From positions 18,761,001 to 18,825,000 of the forward strand of contig JAYKYS010000010.1 in the NCBI GenBank assembly GCA_036924285.1: DNA of 64,000 bases, written 5' to 3'. Made by a program: the position numbers and the translations under genes. Under the pieces are notes generated by a model, which worked only from the letters and a program-made list of their open reading frames with translations, did no database searches and was not told where the DNA came from. This DNA is from Asterella californica. Taxonomy: Eukaryota; Streptophyta; Marchantiopsida; Marchantiales; Aytoniaceae. Numbering within the stretch: the first letter of the stretch is position 1; each line of letters begins with the position of its first letter. Below are positions 41,856 through 53,889 of this stretch, one piece after another.

Positions 41856-42003
41856 GTCTCGCTCAACTAGGGAACACGACCCAATGAATAGCAAACGGAT
41901 GGGAAGACCCCATCAAGCCTCACAAGGGAAAGAAAGGACCCGAAGGGCCAAGCAACAACCGCCCCGAAGGGAAGAACATCGGGGCTAAGCCCCGCTATCA
42001 GTG
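41856..42003 (+). repeat. Third copy of the 38.4-39.0 kb dispersed repeat
   Basis: Shares CAATGAATAGCAAACGGATG, GACCCGAAGGGCCAAGCAAC and AACATCGGGGCTAAGCCCCG with the tandem units. The end of the match holds a perfect short hairpin CGGGGCTAAGCCCCG. Confidence 0.7.
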
Positions 42004-42959
42004 CTTCATTCACTTGGCTAGGTTCTGACAGAAATGATGAAGTGTGGGGGTGGTTTAGGATGGACTTGGTAAAGAAGCGTTGTAAGGAAAAGTGAAGCAG
42101 TCTTGGCCCCTCGCGGGACTGAAGTTGCAGGATGTGAAGTGGGAGGGATAGTGATAACTGGAAAGGACTTGTAAAGGTGGGTCCCCACGGAAGAAAGCCC
42201 ATAAGTGAAGTAAAGAAGGTGGGAGAGCTCGAGAGATAAAACGTATGATCTGAAGGGCATTTTCCATCTTTGCGCTTGGGGCAATGACGCAGTTAGTGAG
42301 GTGAAACCGAGACGCGTCAATTGCTGGTTGAAAACTATTTCCAAACCCCCGCTCGTGCCTTAACCGGCGCGTGCGAATTTCTGGAAGGTCTGTATTGCAC
42401 AGACTCACGATCAATCCAAATAGGAGACTCTGGAACTCGTCCGGCGTACCTCATGTGTTGTGGGTAGATTATTCATCTTAACCATTTCTCACCCGTCTTA
42501 TGGCCTTAGGCGGGAGTTCGATCAGAACCCACAACGTTCAGATTAGTATGGAGAAGCGCGAGCATCAAATTTTCCGTGTCTGCATTCTCTAGCAATTTGG
42601 GACACTTCTCGGTGACGCTAGAAATCCTAATCCCGTCAATTTCACGGGCCCCGATTTAACAAGCCCTGTTCTTCTCCATACGGTTTCCGTTCTACGAAAT
42701 CTCTAGTTCGCAGCTTCCACTAATTCCAGAAGCATTTCACGGGAAGCGTTCTCTACTAGAAAAACCACTAGAGATCATAACTCTGTCAGGGCGTCTCGAG
42801 AAAAACACATCCTGTAAACGGGAACGGCCAGTCCTGTAATTTCTTTACGTACTTTGTTCGTTCGTAAAACGACGACTCACCTGTAAATACAACTTGTGAG
42901 ATTTTCTTAAGTAGATGGTTTCAAGTGCCAAACTGTAATAATGTTCAGAGCAACTGCAT
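42004..42959. other. Unassigned non-coding stretch
   Basis: Three minus-strand frames are open across 41867-42414 at once, which argues for base-composition effects and not for a gene. Nothing else recognised. Confidence 0.4.
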
Positions 42960-43285
42960 ATTATTCACCTCCTCCGTCGGAAGATAGAGGAGCTAAATAT
43001 CCAGGCTTTTAATTTAATACCCAACCTTTTCTGCAGGAAAGGTTAAGTATTAACTAGACTCTAAGTAAATTAATATATTAATGAGTATAGCTTCCCATAC
43101 TTGTATTTTCTGAAGTGCGGTAGTCTAGTCAAGACTTATGGTTTATTTTTTGTTTTCCTCAGTGTTTCTATAAATGAATTAACAAATAATATTTATAAAA
43201 TATTTATAATTATTTATAATTAAATAATATATATATATATATTATTTAATACTTATATATTTTTCTGATAACAATAAGAGAACAA
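42960..43285 (+). repeat. AT-rich dispersed repeat with hairpin, copy 1
   Basis: Shares GCATATTATTCACCTCCTCC, TTTAATTTAATACC, CTTATGGTTTATT and TATATTTTTCTGATAACA with 53890-54225. Holds an imperfect hairpin AACCTTT(CTGCAGG)AAAGGTT-type and an (AT)n run near 43235. Confidence 0.75.
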
Positions 43286-46049
43286 AATATCCAAGAAGTT
43301 CATCCAGCATGCATATTGATGTTTTATTAGACCGTCTTGTAATTCCTGACTGTAATGTTTAAGAGGATATGTAAAGTTATCCATATATGATAAAAACAGG
43401 TTTTACAGTGGACTCAAACATCTCACAAAGTCTCCGTAAAATTCACTTACAAGTTTTCACGGACGTCATCTTTGCTCCCCTCCATTTTTCGACGGTGATA
43501 TGGTGACACTCCGTAATACCCGTAAATCATTCTTGTTTCACTTTATAAGGTTTTCTTCGTCAGACGAACGGGCATCTCTAGAGTCCAGAGTTACCTTGTA
43601 AAAGTTTTCGAAAATTCTTGTAATCGGTCTGGACGATTAAGTCTTATTTGTTCACTACTGTTCAAAAACCCTTTCAATACTACATTTGTTTGTTTTTTGC
43701 AGGTACTACCACTTTAAACTACTAGATTAACTCTAATCCCGTTTTCAGTTTTACGGGGTGATGTGAGAGACACTCTATTATCTAGTAGCTCTTGGTTAAA
43801 ATTATAGTTGTTTTCATTTTCCTCGCTTTAGATATCCCCCGTAGTAGTAGGATGGATACACTCTCTCACTCTGTTCTCTAGTAGCTCACCATTAAAATTG
43901 TAATTGTTGCTATGTGTTAGAATAGTTAAACTTTGATTGTGAAAACTGAAAAAATATAGAAATTTTTGTTGTGGTGTATTTTGTTGTATTATTAGTAGAT
44001 TAAAAAGAGAAAGACGAGTTCGGGAAATAACAACCCAACGGAGAGAGTCGTTGTGAAACCTGAAAAAGAAAGACCAAGTACTTTGGACTTAGATAAATAG
44101 CATATCCTTGTAATTCCATTGCAAGCATATCTCTTTGTTTTCATTTTTCTTCATCCAAGTATACACCTTGGTAGTGGGATAGAGGTATGTCGTACCGTTC
44201 TGATCGTTGTAAGGACAAAAAGATAAATCAGACATTCTAATATACTCTCCACTATATTTTTGTGACTTTTTTCTCGCGACAGAAATTTTAGATGTCTTTA
44301 TCAGAAATTTACTGACATGTTGAGTTTGTGACTCCTGAGCGCATATGCATTTGCAGATGAAAAACTCTAGGAAGATTGTTTATCCTTCAGATGGTATGTC
44401 ACTTTATGTGGAGTAGAGAATTAGTTCTGCATTGCAGAGGGAGTAAGCAGAGATTTTATAAAGAAGAGTTAAGATACTTTCTGTGTCAGTTAAAAAAGAG
44501 ATACATTTTGTGAATCAGCTCATGAAGACCCTTGCTTCCTTACTTGAGGAAGTTCCGCAGTCTAGACATAGCTAGTGTTCTACGAGGACTTTTTCTTTCA
44601 GTTTTTTTGTTTTGTGATGTTAGCTTTGTAACCCAAGTGAGGTTTTTCTCAATTGTGTGTTAATAAGTTTTCTTTTTTTGGATTAATATCTCTTTCACTC
44701 ATCTAAAATGGAAATCCAAAGGAACATGATTAATTATGCGAATGAACGGGTTTAACCGATGCAGATTACATAGATCAATATTGATCTATTCCCATTCCTT
44801 TTTATTCATGGTTTAGTAACTTCTTTTGATGATGATAATGTTGATTTGGTGAAACTTGTTAACTCCTAATAAGAGAAAATAGTAATCTTCTTCGATAAAG
44901 AAGGTACAAAAATATATTTTGTGATACATTCAACTTTTAAACTGTACAACCTGTGCTCTAGATGACTAGAACTTGGATTTCAAAAGTCGCATTTTTTTAT
45001 TCTTGGAGTTGTATATCAAATGGCTTGTTTGAATGTGAACTTGGAAGAGATGAAAGAGACTATGTTGAAAAATATGTTTCAAACAAAAACTCAATACTAT
45101 GAACAAAAGAATAAAAATCTTCCAAATAAAGCCAAGATTCACCTGAACTCGTGGTTTACCACCTTTAGCTAAACTCATCACCAAGTGCACAAAATATGTA
45201 ACAAACCCTAGCCTTTGGATTAGCCTGATTAGCTTCTCCAAGAGAGTCTCTCAGTCTTTCTGGTGCTTTGATCAAGGTGTCTTTCAGCCTGGTGACAGCA
45301 AATGATGCCTCACTCGTCTTCTAGCCTTCCTCTCCACAGGAAAACAACCTTACGGTGAGGGCGATATAATAGGAGATGTGAAAGTTAGGAATCTTTCTGA
45401 AAGACTTTACATCCAAGGGAAGGAGTTACAACTTCAACCAAACCTTAGTAGGTGTTTCGTGCGGCACCTCCGGAGGTATCTGTTTTGCGGATGTTTTTTT
45501 AACGATTACTTATTCGTTTTATCTGTTCTTTTTTGCAGTGAAATATTTACTACTCTGAGTAATGATCTCTGAGCGTCAAAGCTGAAAAAAATTAATTAAA
45601 GAAGTTATGATTCCGAGTCACAAGCACGACCCTGACTCATTCGCGCTTCCCTACAAGTTAACTACTGCAATATTACGGCTCTTTTTCTCTTCGCTGTTGA
45701 AAAATATTTACCTCCCAACTTTGACAACCCTAATAGAGAACAAAAACACACTGGACTTCGCCGTTCGTCGTCTGCAAAATATTTGACTCCGGGTCTGAGA
45801 CTGGAGCTTGTTCAAACCCGGTAAACAATTACTTTTATTTATTTTCTGACATATAGCAATTTTTCAACACAGCTGTCATGATCTTCCATGCCCTTTGGAC
45901 CAGCGGGTCAAGGTCCAGAATAGAGAGGAGAATATGCATGGTCTTAGACATTTCGTCCAAAGAGGCACGTGCGGACAAGCGCTGAAGGCGATCCAAAATA
46001 ATCGATTGTGGTTTGTCCGTGTAAGGGAAAAACGCGCGTCCGCAGTATA
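43286..46049. other. Long AT-rich intergenic stretch
   Basis: No convincing gene. There is a pair of roughly 120-bp direct repeats near 43760-43915 (shared phrases TCTAGTAGCTC and AAAATT(A/G)TA(G/A)TTGTT). Short ORFs at 44966-45241 and 45378-45572 have no recognisable motif. Confidence 0.4.
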
Positions 46050-46450
46050 TTTGAAGGCAATATAAAATTTTGGCGCGGCTTAAAAGGACACTTCGGGGGT
46101 GTACCTCGCTTACGTTAGAGGCTGTGTGTTTTAGGGTGTGGTTTTGGGGTGTATGTCGATGGTGGGTGTAGCGGAAGTGGGGTATACCTTCTTTGTTCTC
46201 GTTTCACCATCTGGTCGTACTCGTTTTCGATGGCTGTTGCAGAAGTGGCGATATAAAATTTTGTTGCGGCTTAAAAGGACGCTTCGGGCTGTACCTCGCT
46301 TTCGTTAGGGGCTGTGTGTTTTAGGGCGTGGTTTTGAGGTGTACGTCGGTTTCGTTACGGGATCTATAGTTATGATGGTTTGGGGGTATACCTCAGTTTT
46401 GTCTGGTGGGTGTAGCGGAAGTGGAGGTATAGCTTCTTCGTTGCTCTAGC
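46050..46450 (+). repeat. Two-unit tandem repeat, about 191 bp
   Basis: TTAAAAGGAC(A/G)CTTCGGG recurs at 46080 and 46271. Each is followed by TGTACCTCGCTT(A/T)CGTTAG and GGCTGTGTGTTTTAGGG, and later by GTGTAGCGGAAGTGG. It lies upstream of the Rep-like locus. Confidence 0.8.
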
Positions 46451-47736
46451 GGGCAGTGGAACGCACGGTTGCACGGCACGACTGTTTCGACACCTCGTTT
46501 GTTCGTGTTCTTCGTTCTCGTCGATTAGGCTTTGTTTAGGGTGATGCGGTTTACTTTGCACATCTCAATGGCTTAAGTCTGCCATGGACAGACTTTCTTG
46601 AAACGGGAGCGGTCCAGTTTGTGATTCTGCTGGTGGCGTTTTTCGAGGCGGTCGTGTGCTGACTTTGTTTTGCTTGGTTTTTTAGGCCGTGACATCATAC
46701 AGGACTTGGGCATTATGGCTTCTTGGAGCGACTTGTGTTGCAAGCAGACGAGAGAGAAACGTGAATTTCAACAACCGCTATGGGTATATCGAGCACATTA
46801 TGAAGTCTGCTCAGGCAAGCCCGACCTGTTGCTTGTGTTGAATCTCGGGCTGCGGATGCAAACAAAAGTTCGTGTCGGTGTTGCGTGGATTGCAGCCAGT
46901 CTGCCGTGTGCCATGTCGTTCACATCAGACCCGACTCTCCTGCAGCCAGGCGGTAGCGGACCGTGGATTTGTGGATCCTTTTCCGATATGAGTATATCGA
47001 TGAGCAGTATGCTGGTGGCATGAGACGGCGTACTGTCAATGACGTCTTGTAAGTATTCTGGTCATTCACTGATTGCTTCGTCTCTACACTCGCGAGGTAC
47101 TTATAATTTTTCCCTGCCTACAGCTAGTTCGCTACGCATTGATGTTGCTTTTCGTCCCTTACTTTGCATCTCAATGATGAGCATGGTGATGACCGATCCT
47201 GACCTCGTACTCGAGCCAGAGGTAATTTTGGAAAATCCAGTTACTCCTCTTTCTGTGTCATCTGTGGCAAACTCGCCTTACAATATAGATGTGCTCTACA
47301 TTCCGAAAGGCTACGCGCCTCCTCTTCCTTCCTAGATGAGTTGCTTGCTTCTACTGTTACTGTCTTAAGTTACAACGAGAGAATACTTCTTTTTTCGTTT
47401 GACTCATTTTGTGTTTACTTGGATTTGCTTTCTCTGCGCATCCACCGCACTTCTTGCTTGATGAGGATTTCGTAAAGGTAGATCGCTCTTTCCTTGCCTT
47501 GTCGAGTCCTTTCATGTATTTAGGGACCACTGATGACGAATACTGGTTAATTCTCCAGGACAGCTTCCTTCGGATGTTTAGTTATCTTAGGTATTACGTG
47601 GAAATCGGCACAAACCTTCTGCGTCTTATTGTTCACTTCATTTATCGTTCTCGTCAACTGCCTTGTGTTTGCTCTGTGCTCCATTGCGAGTGTTGTCGAT
47701 ACTTGTGTCCTCATTTTCCAGACCCCACGCGCTTGA
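46451..47736 (+). other. Region upstream of the Rep-like gene, possible extra exons
   Basis: Three ORFs of 98-124 codons (46670-47023, 47039-47335, 47409-47783) have no recognised motifs. Splice-like sites are visible: GTAAGT at 47049 and pyrimidine-rich CAG acceptors at 47123 and 47721. I could not assemble a continuous coding path, so the 5' part of the Rep-like gene may lie here or may have decayed. Confidence 0.3.
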
Positions 47737-48695
47737 ATGTTTCTTCGGAGACAGGCGAGGACGAAGAAGGTAGCGCCCTCTAGCTACAAGGCCTTGGAAC
47801 TGTCTGTGACAGTGTGTAAAACTGGGGGTGATTTAGACATGTCTTATTTTGCTATGTTGCAACAATTCCTTGAGTCTGACTGCTCTTTTGGCATTTTCTC
47901 AGTAGAAAGGGGGGGGGAGCATTCTTGCATCTGCACTACCAAGGTGTTATTGCTATCTCTGCCAAGTCTTGTCAAGAGGTGAAGAAGCGTAGCATGTCTT
48001 CCTTAGGTTGGAATCACCAATGTCCAGTAAGGGCTGAGATCTGTGTTAAAGGACTGATCAATAAGAGACTCTACGCATACGTGGGAATGATAGGATATTG
48101 CATGAAAGACGAGGCCGAGGTTCACCATCACGCACACATGAAAAATATCTCTGAGAGTATGCTTCTGGACGGTAAGGAGCTCTATACACTACTTGGTGCT
48201 TGTGACATGAAAAATCGTGTTGAATTGTGCTACGCTAATATTTTTACGCGTGCGCTGTAGTATAATAAATATAAGAGTAGTCACCCTTTCTCCGCTACTT
48301 TCAGCAGTTATCTTAGGGACATGATAGAGTCTGGAAAGTATTCTGCATCACCGCGGTGGTTAATGCAGACTGGAATTCAGGTTCGTAGAGTGAACTCGTT
48401 GTGGAAGTCGTTTATACATCCTGAGCAAGTTACACCTGAAGACATTCAAAACATATTTTTCTGGCAAGAACAGCGCAGGTGTGGTCATTGTAAGGGCAGG
48501 TACATGGATGCAGATGACAGTCTGGGAAAAAAAGCCGCTCCTGTTGCTGATCCCCCTGCAGCGTTCCCGAGCGCATCGGACTCACAGGCACAGCAAATGG
48601 ACACACTGTCGCAGTACATTCCGCTTGCAGAAGCTTTTATGAGGAGCACTGGCTCCGACAGGGCACGAACGACAGAGCAACATGATTTGGCATAG
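47737..48695 (+). pseudogene. HUH endonuclease (Rep-like), probable Replitron-type transposase, broken
   Basis: Two frames join at a run of nine G at 47909-47917. Before it: SSYKALELSVTVCKTGGDLD (Rep motif I-like strand) and FGIFSVERGG. After it: LHLHYQGVIAISAK, with an H-hydrophobic-H motif, then MIGYCMKDE, with the Tyr-x-x-Lys motif 56 residues later. The spacing and order (motif I, ERGG, HUH, YxxK) are those of Rep-family HUH nucleases, which nick DNA with the single Tyr. The frame continues with one TAG at 48258, then SSYLRDMIESGKYSASPRWL and a CGHC pair, to a stop at 48695. No helicase domain or second catalytic Tyr was seen, unlike Helitrons. Two lesions make it a probable pseudogene, unless the G-run is a sequencing error. 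The Replitron label is inference; a virus-derived Rep is the alternative. Confidence 0.6.
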
Positions 48696-49020
48696 CACAG
48701 TATAGACTATACTGTCGACAACAGCAGACTAGTAGTTTCCAGTGTACAGCATAGTTTTTACTACTTCTTACTAGTTCGAACTGCTGTAAGTTGCTGCTTG
48801 TTGTTTACAGTATACTGCTGCTTATTGTTTATGGAATAACGTTCCTGCTTACAAAGTACATAGACTATACTTTCGACTGTACATGAGAGTAGTAGTTTCC
48901 AAGTGTACGGTATAGTTTTTACTACTTCTTATTGTTACTTCCAGTGTACATGACGTAGCTATTCGGATTCACATGTCTGTCGGTTTGACGCAGTGTTGCA
49001 CGAAAAATTTGCAAGCCCAC
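48696..49020 (+). repeat. Two-unit tandem repeat, about 158 bp, just after the Rep-like gene
   Basis: TAGACTATACTNTCGAC recurs at 48703 and 48861; each is followed by AGTAGTTTCCA and ATAGTTTTTACTACTTCTTA. Position right after the stop suggests subterminal repeats of the transposon. Confidence 0.8.
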
Positions 49021-49059
49021 CTCGTCTTCCGTAAATATTGGGCGTAAAGAATATGCAAG

Positions 49060-49235
49060 CTCAAAATATTATGGGTACAAAATGTTCGACGCGACGTCCT
49101 GTTGGCTATGGCAGCAATGATTTTTGCAAACTCCGTGGGTATGCATGCTAAAAATATTTCCTGTAGAAAATATTCGAGGCGACGTCATGTTGCCTATGCT
49201 AGGAATAATATAGTAGGAATAATATAGTGCGGAGA
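49060..49235 (+). repeat. Two-unit tandem repeat, about 88 bp
   Basis: GCGACGTC(C/A)TGTTG(G/C)CTATG recurs at 49091 and 49179 within similar contexts, followed by a 14-bp doublet TAGGAATAATATAG. Confidence 0.75.
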
Positions 49236-50179
49236 GTTTTCCGCCATAAGAAGAAACCTGAGAAGGATGAATATGCATGCAGAAAAAATGGTGTTCAAAA
49301 CAAAGAAATCAGTTCTTCCCACTAAAATCAAAAATAAAGAACTCAATTCTATAGTCATCATGAATTTTGTGTTATCTTTTTGCTCCGTTTCATTTTTCTC
49401 ACTATTCCTCGTGTCATGATATTATTAAACTGGGTAATCTTTGCATTATTGTTTTATCACACTGTTATGGTTTTGTCTTATTACCTAGCATCTTATCTCA
49501 AGTTGGCTGCAGCTCCTTATGATCTCACACACACTTTGGAAAAACAATAACAGATGCATTGTATCATGTAACGTATCATACACGACCGAAATTTCCAAAA
49601 ATAACGAATTCATTTCGACAAAATCATGTATATTTACAACACTGTCATTACTCAGCAAATGGATAATAGGTGTATATAGATCAGAATTAGTGTGAATTAA
49701 TCCTTCCTGGTGTTTAACGGGATTCCTCGTGCTAAGTCCCCAGAATAGAACCTTCTAAGACAGGTCCTGAAGCCAAGAAAGTCCTTCTTTTGTAATCTCT
49801 TATCAAGGAGGAACTGTTTATATGATTATTTCATACAGCAAGTATTGCCCATATTGTGGTGATCTTTAATATGCATCCAAACTGCAATTTTGAGAAAAAA
49901 GAGTAAAAAGATAAACATTTAATCATCAGTAATTTGCTGACAACAACCTTTCGTGAAATATGCCGTGTAGAGCGCAAAGTCACGAGGCGTCAACCTTCAG
50001 TGAAAAATGTAATGAAGAGTGAAAAAATCACGGGAATAAGATTTGCAAATGGTTACTTCCGTCAAAGTTAATTTTTCTAAATTTAAAATATCAAATTTAG
50101 ATCCTATTTAGAACTTGGTTACTCATGTCACTCCAACTATACAAAACCCATAAGTGTATCACGAGAACAGAACCTCCGT
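49236..50179. other. AT-rich stretch, nothing recognised
   Basis: No ORF above noise, no RNA gene, no clear repeat. Confidence 0.4.
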
Positions 50180-50460
50180 TTGGTAAAAAAGATATCTGAC
50201 TCTCACTAATAGAAGTACTTTTTATTTATAACCTAATTTTCCAAAAGAAAAGTTAAAACATAAATTAGAACTTTATAGATATTCCTAACTTGGAAGAGGT
50301 GAATAATGCAAAAAAGTATATGCAATGTAACACGAACTTCAGAGTAACTCTTGCCCGCTTGTGGTTATCAGAAAATATATAAGTGTTATATATAAATGTT
50401 GAAAATATATATTATATTATTTAAAAAATCAAAAAATATAAATGTTTAATGTTTAGGAGA
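50180..50460 (-). repeat. AT-rich dispersed repeat with hairpin, copy 3 (diverged)
   Basis: On the minus strand it shares GCATTATTCACCTCTTCC and a hairpin-like AACTTTTC...GGAAAATTAGGTT with copies 1 and 2, with an AT-rich flank containing TATATATTTTCTGATAAC. Confidence 0.5.
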
Positions 50461-51027
50461 GCCCAAGGACGCGGGAAGATACGGGTGGTTTTGAGACGGT
50501 GCCCTTTTTTTCTCCCATCTCAGTCCCGGAACTCCAATTATAGTGTATGAAAAGCAATGAGTCTTGTCCCGACAGAAGTAGAAGAACCCACTTATGGAAT
50601 ACTCTCTTTTCCATTGAAGAATCTCCTTTCCAGGGGTTGAATCAGCGTACAAAACAGCAGAACCAGTGCTGCACCGTATCCCGTGTGGATTGTGTTGTAT
50701 TCATTTAGCTGTGCAAACAATGAAAATTGGCTCAATCCATCTCGCTTTCTCAGTAGTAGGAGAAATGTGCACCACCCAAATACAGTCCCTCGAGAATATC
50801 TCCCTTAGGCAGGTTCCTTAGGTGGGCGTAAGATATAACTCTTGGAGTGAGGTATGCATTCCAGTTCCAGTGTGATGGTCTACTCTCTCCCTTGCGTCCC
50901 ATTAAAACCATTACCTCACAATTACACTCTTCTCTTCAGAATGGTACCCGCCCTCCACATTCGTGGTATCAGTTCCGTGGTCCAAGGAAGATTGGCAGAA
51001 GTCGTCATAGAAATATCGTGTGGTCGC
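50461..51027. other. Pre-insertion target of the copia element, left side
   Basis: No gene recognised. The copy of GTCGC at 51023-51027 is the left target-site duplication. Confidence 0.4.
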
Positions 51028-51278
51028 TGTTGGAAATGAACTACTGGTAGAATAGGCTAAGGCAAAACTCTAAGTCACGGCATAATGACAGTATGAGAGT
51101 GTGAGAAAGTTCTTCAAGAGAGTGTGAGCAGAACCAAGTAAATAGATTACTCAATAATGTACAATGGCCTTGGGCCTGGTTAATATACTCTTGGTCTTGG
51201 CCTTGGTGATCTTACGAAAGGTCACCACCTAATAACCTGTACTTGTTACTGGAGGTATATTCACACTGTATTCTAACA
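51028..51278 (-). repeat. Copia 3' LTR
   Basis: 251 bp, TGTTGGAAATG at the low end to TTCTAACA at 51278. Preceded on the minus strand by the polypurine tract GAGTGGGAG (51279-51287). Confidence 0.9.
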
Positions 51279-51378
51279 CTCCCACTCAATAACAGTTCGG
51301 ATAAAATTATTTATCAGCTAGAAAACGTTCCTAGCTTTGGTAGTAGATAATCCAACTTGGGAGTTGGTAAGCTCTTTG

Positions 51379-51825
51379 TCAGAATATCTGCAACCTATCC
51401 TCAGTAGGACAATATCTAACTTCTATAACTTTTCCAGCGACGTGATCTTTGATGAAGTGATATCGGATGTTGATGTGCTTCGTACGGTCGTGGAACTTGC
51501 TAGTGTCGACAAGGGTCATAACACTTTGGTTGTCACAATATGTAACAGTGGGTTCCTTGTCATGCAATCCGACGTCAGTCAAGAGCTGATGTAACCAGAT
51601 TGTCTCTGAACAGCTCGTGCTAAGAGTCACATATTCTGCCTTTGTACTTGACAGGGCTACTGACTTCTGTCTCTTAGAGGACCAGCTGATGGCTCCTCCA
51701 GAGTAGATGAAGCAATGACCTGATGTGGACCGTCTTGTCTCTGCATGTCTTCCACAATCAGCATCGGAGTAACCAAACAGGGAGTAGGGCTGGGATGACT
51801 GAGCATACTCAAGGTATAAATTCAA
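51379..51825 (-). pseudogene. Copia RNase H
   Basis: Reads YSDADCGRHAETRRSTSGHC, WSSKRQKSVALSSTKAEYV and CDNQSVMTL, then the HIN(I)RYHFIKDHV end, the standard copia RNase H motifs with the acidic residues present. It is separated from RT by a stop region around 51830-52060, part of which (SPVTEDEKKLC.. on minus) continues the frame with a stop. Confidence 0.85.
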
Positions 51826-52065
51826 AGTTCCCTTGATGTAACAAAAAAATCCACTTCATAGCGGCAATGTGTCTAGGTCCAGGACTACTCATAAGTTGAG
51901 AGAGTACACTAATGGGATAAGACAAATCAGGACGAGTGCATACTGCGACCCAATTAATAGAGCCAGCTGCACTCTGATAAAGATAACTATTACATAGCTT
52001 CTTTTCATCCTCAGTGACAGGAGAGTCATCCGAGGAAAATTTCTCACCTGTAACTAGAGGGGTGC

Positions 52066-53022
52066 TTACAGGTTTGCAGTCCTATAAGCCAAACTGAAAT
52101 AGTTTCTTGTCAAATACAAAGTTTGACTAAGTCTGATAGTGTCAGAAGATGGATCACGGTTAATTTCAATGCTAAGACAATGATGGACTGGACCGATGTC
52201 AGTCATTTTGAACCATGAGCTCAATTTCTCTTTTACGTGGGATAGTAGGGCCTCACTGCTACTGGCAATCAAACTGTCATCCACGTAGAGGGCAAGGATG
52301 ACGAAGTGTTGTTTCTGGTGCAAGTAGTAAATATTTCCGTCTGCACCGGACTTAGCAAATCCAAGAGAAAGCAAGAATTTGTCGATGATCAAGTACCATT
52401 CTCTTGATGATTGCTTAAGACCGTAGAGAGTCTTAAGCAATCTGCATACTTGGCTGCGCCTTGCTGTAGTCACTCCTTCCGGAACACACATGTATATTTC
52501 TTCGTTAAGTGTTTCAGTTTTAACATCCATTTGATGTACATGTAGATTATACTGCTCTGAGATGGCAAGGATGAGCCGTATTGACTGAATACAGACTACA
52601 AGGGAAAAAGTTTCTGTGTAATCCAACCCGTAGATCTGAGTGAAACCATGAGCCACGAGTCTCGTCTTATACCGAGCAATGGACCCATCGGTATTAAGTT
52701 TTAACTTAAAGGTCCACTTACATGTTATCGGCCGGCGTCCTTGTGGCAAGTCGGTGAGCTTCCAAGTATCATTAGATTCATGAGAACCTAACTCCTCCTC
52801 TATTGCTCTCCTCCACTGATCGACATCAGGAGAAGATACTGCTTCTGTGTAAGAAACAGGTTCCATTAGCACAGGTTTGAGAGTTATCATCAATGCACGC
52901 TTGGTGTTCTTTCGAGACTTCGGGATCAGCGATGAAGGGTCATAACCTTCATCTGGGTTCCGTTGTGGATGAATTGAATGTCGAGCTAATCGTCTCAGTG
53001 GAGGCGGTGCTGAGAAATCCAA
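52066..53022 (-). pseudogene. Copia reverse transcriptase
   Basis: 318 codons covering WRRAIEEELGSHESNDTWKL, KWTFKLKLNTDGSIARYKTR, LDYTETFS, QMDVKTETLNEEIYM, LYGLKQSSREWY and the catalytic YVDD (LALYVDDSLIAS). Small departures from the family (KTETLN where KTAFLN is usual; SREWY where PRQWY is usual) indicate decay. It ends 45 bp after LSQTLYLTRNY. Confidence 0.9.
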
Positions 53023-53889
53023 TGGAGGAAGGGAGGACTCGCTATGTGTAGGACCGTGCCAGTAATAATTTCCATGTTAGTTATTCTTATGAATAGTTTT
53101 CCAAAAATTATTAGTACTCCATGTTCAAAACACTAAGCATTGAGTTCAAAGCATGGAAATAATTTGAATATGAGAGTATGCATAGGTTGTCTTTGCTATT
53201 ATGGTTGGAGTTCGAAATGAGTTTCTCAAGGTGATTCAACTCTTCACTATAGATTGTGAATTTGAAGTGATAATTTCGAATCCGTAAGATCGACCTAAAA
53301 GTAAGCATACACTTGTTTTCAAAGTGAAGAATTCTTGCTTATATGGATGATGATTCAGAGATTTACACATCTCGGTTTGTCTCTTCGCTTGAGAGAAGCA
53401 TTTAGAGAAGCATGCATGTTCACTATTTCATCTTCCGAAGGAGGTCGCATGCCTCACTAATTTATAATGAAAAAGTTATGTAACAAACTAACAGTAACCA
53501 TAAATTAATGGTTTTCTAGCATGTGACCTCCGGTCTTGTACTCTCGAAAGCGAATGCTCCCCTGCTTCACTTATGGATTCTGTCTAGATGTCCCCATGAC
53601 TCTTCTTTTGTATAACACTTAATTATAAGATTTAGAAACAAATGAATATAAATATAAATTTAGTGTTATATTTTTATATTATATATACATATATACATGT
53701 AATAGATAAAGAACAAAGACAACAAATCAAAAAACACTTCCCAATCTCACTCAGGTCTTCAAAAACTCCACTTTGCCCGGGAGCCAATCACCTGCTATAT
53801 TTATTATTTTCCTCTTGTTACATCGCTTGTCCTCTTTTAGCTTTTCTCTTATAGCTTTTCGTCTGGTGTACACTTTAGATGTATATTTA

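Noticed and set aside
41867..42414. Three overlapping minus-strand ORFs
   Set aside because: All three frames open together, no motif, no splice logic; a stop-poor stretch.
47737..48695. Helitron
   Set aside because: No GLPHAH-type site, no double tyrosine, no helicase frame nearby; the HLHYQG and single YxxK fit Rep/Replitron better.
46050..49235. CRISPR-like array
   Set aside because: Doublets with long units and no short repeat-spacer pattern; eukaryotic context.
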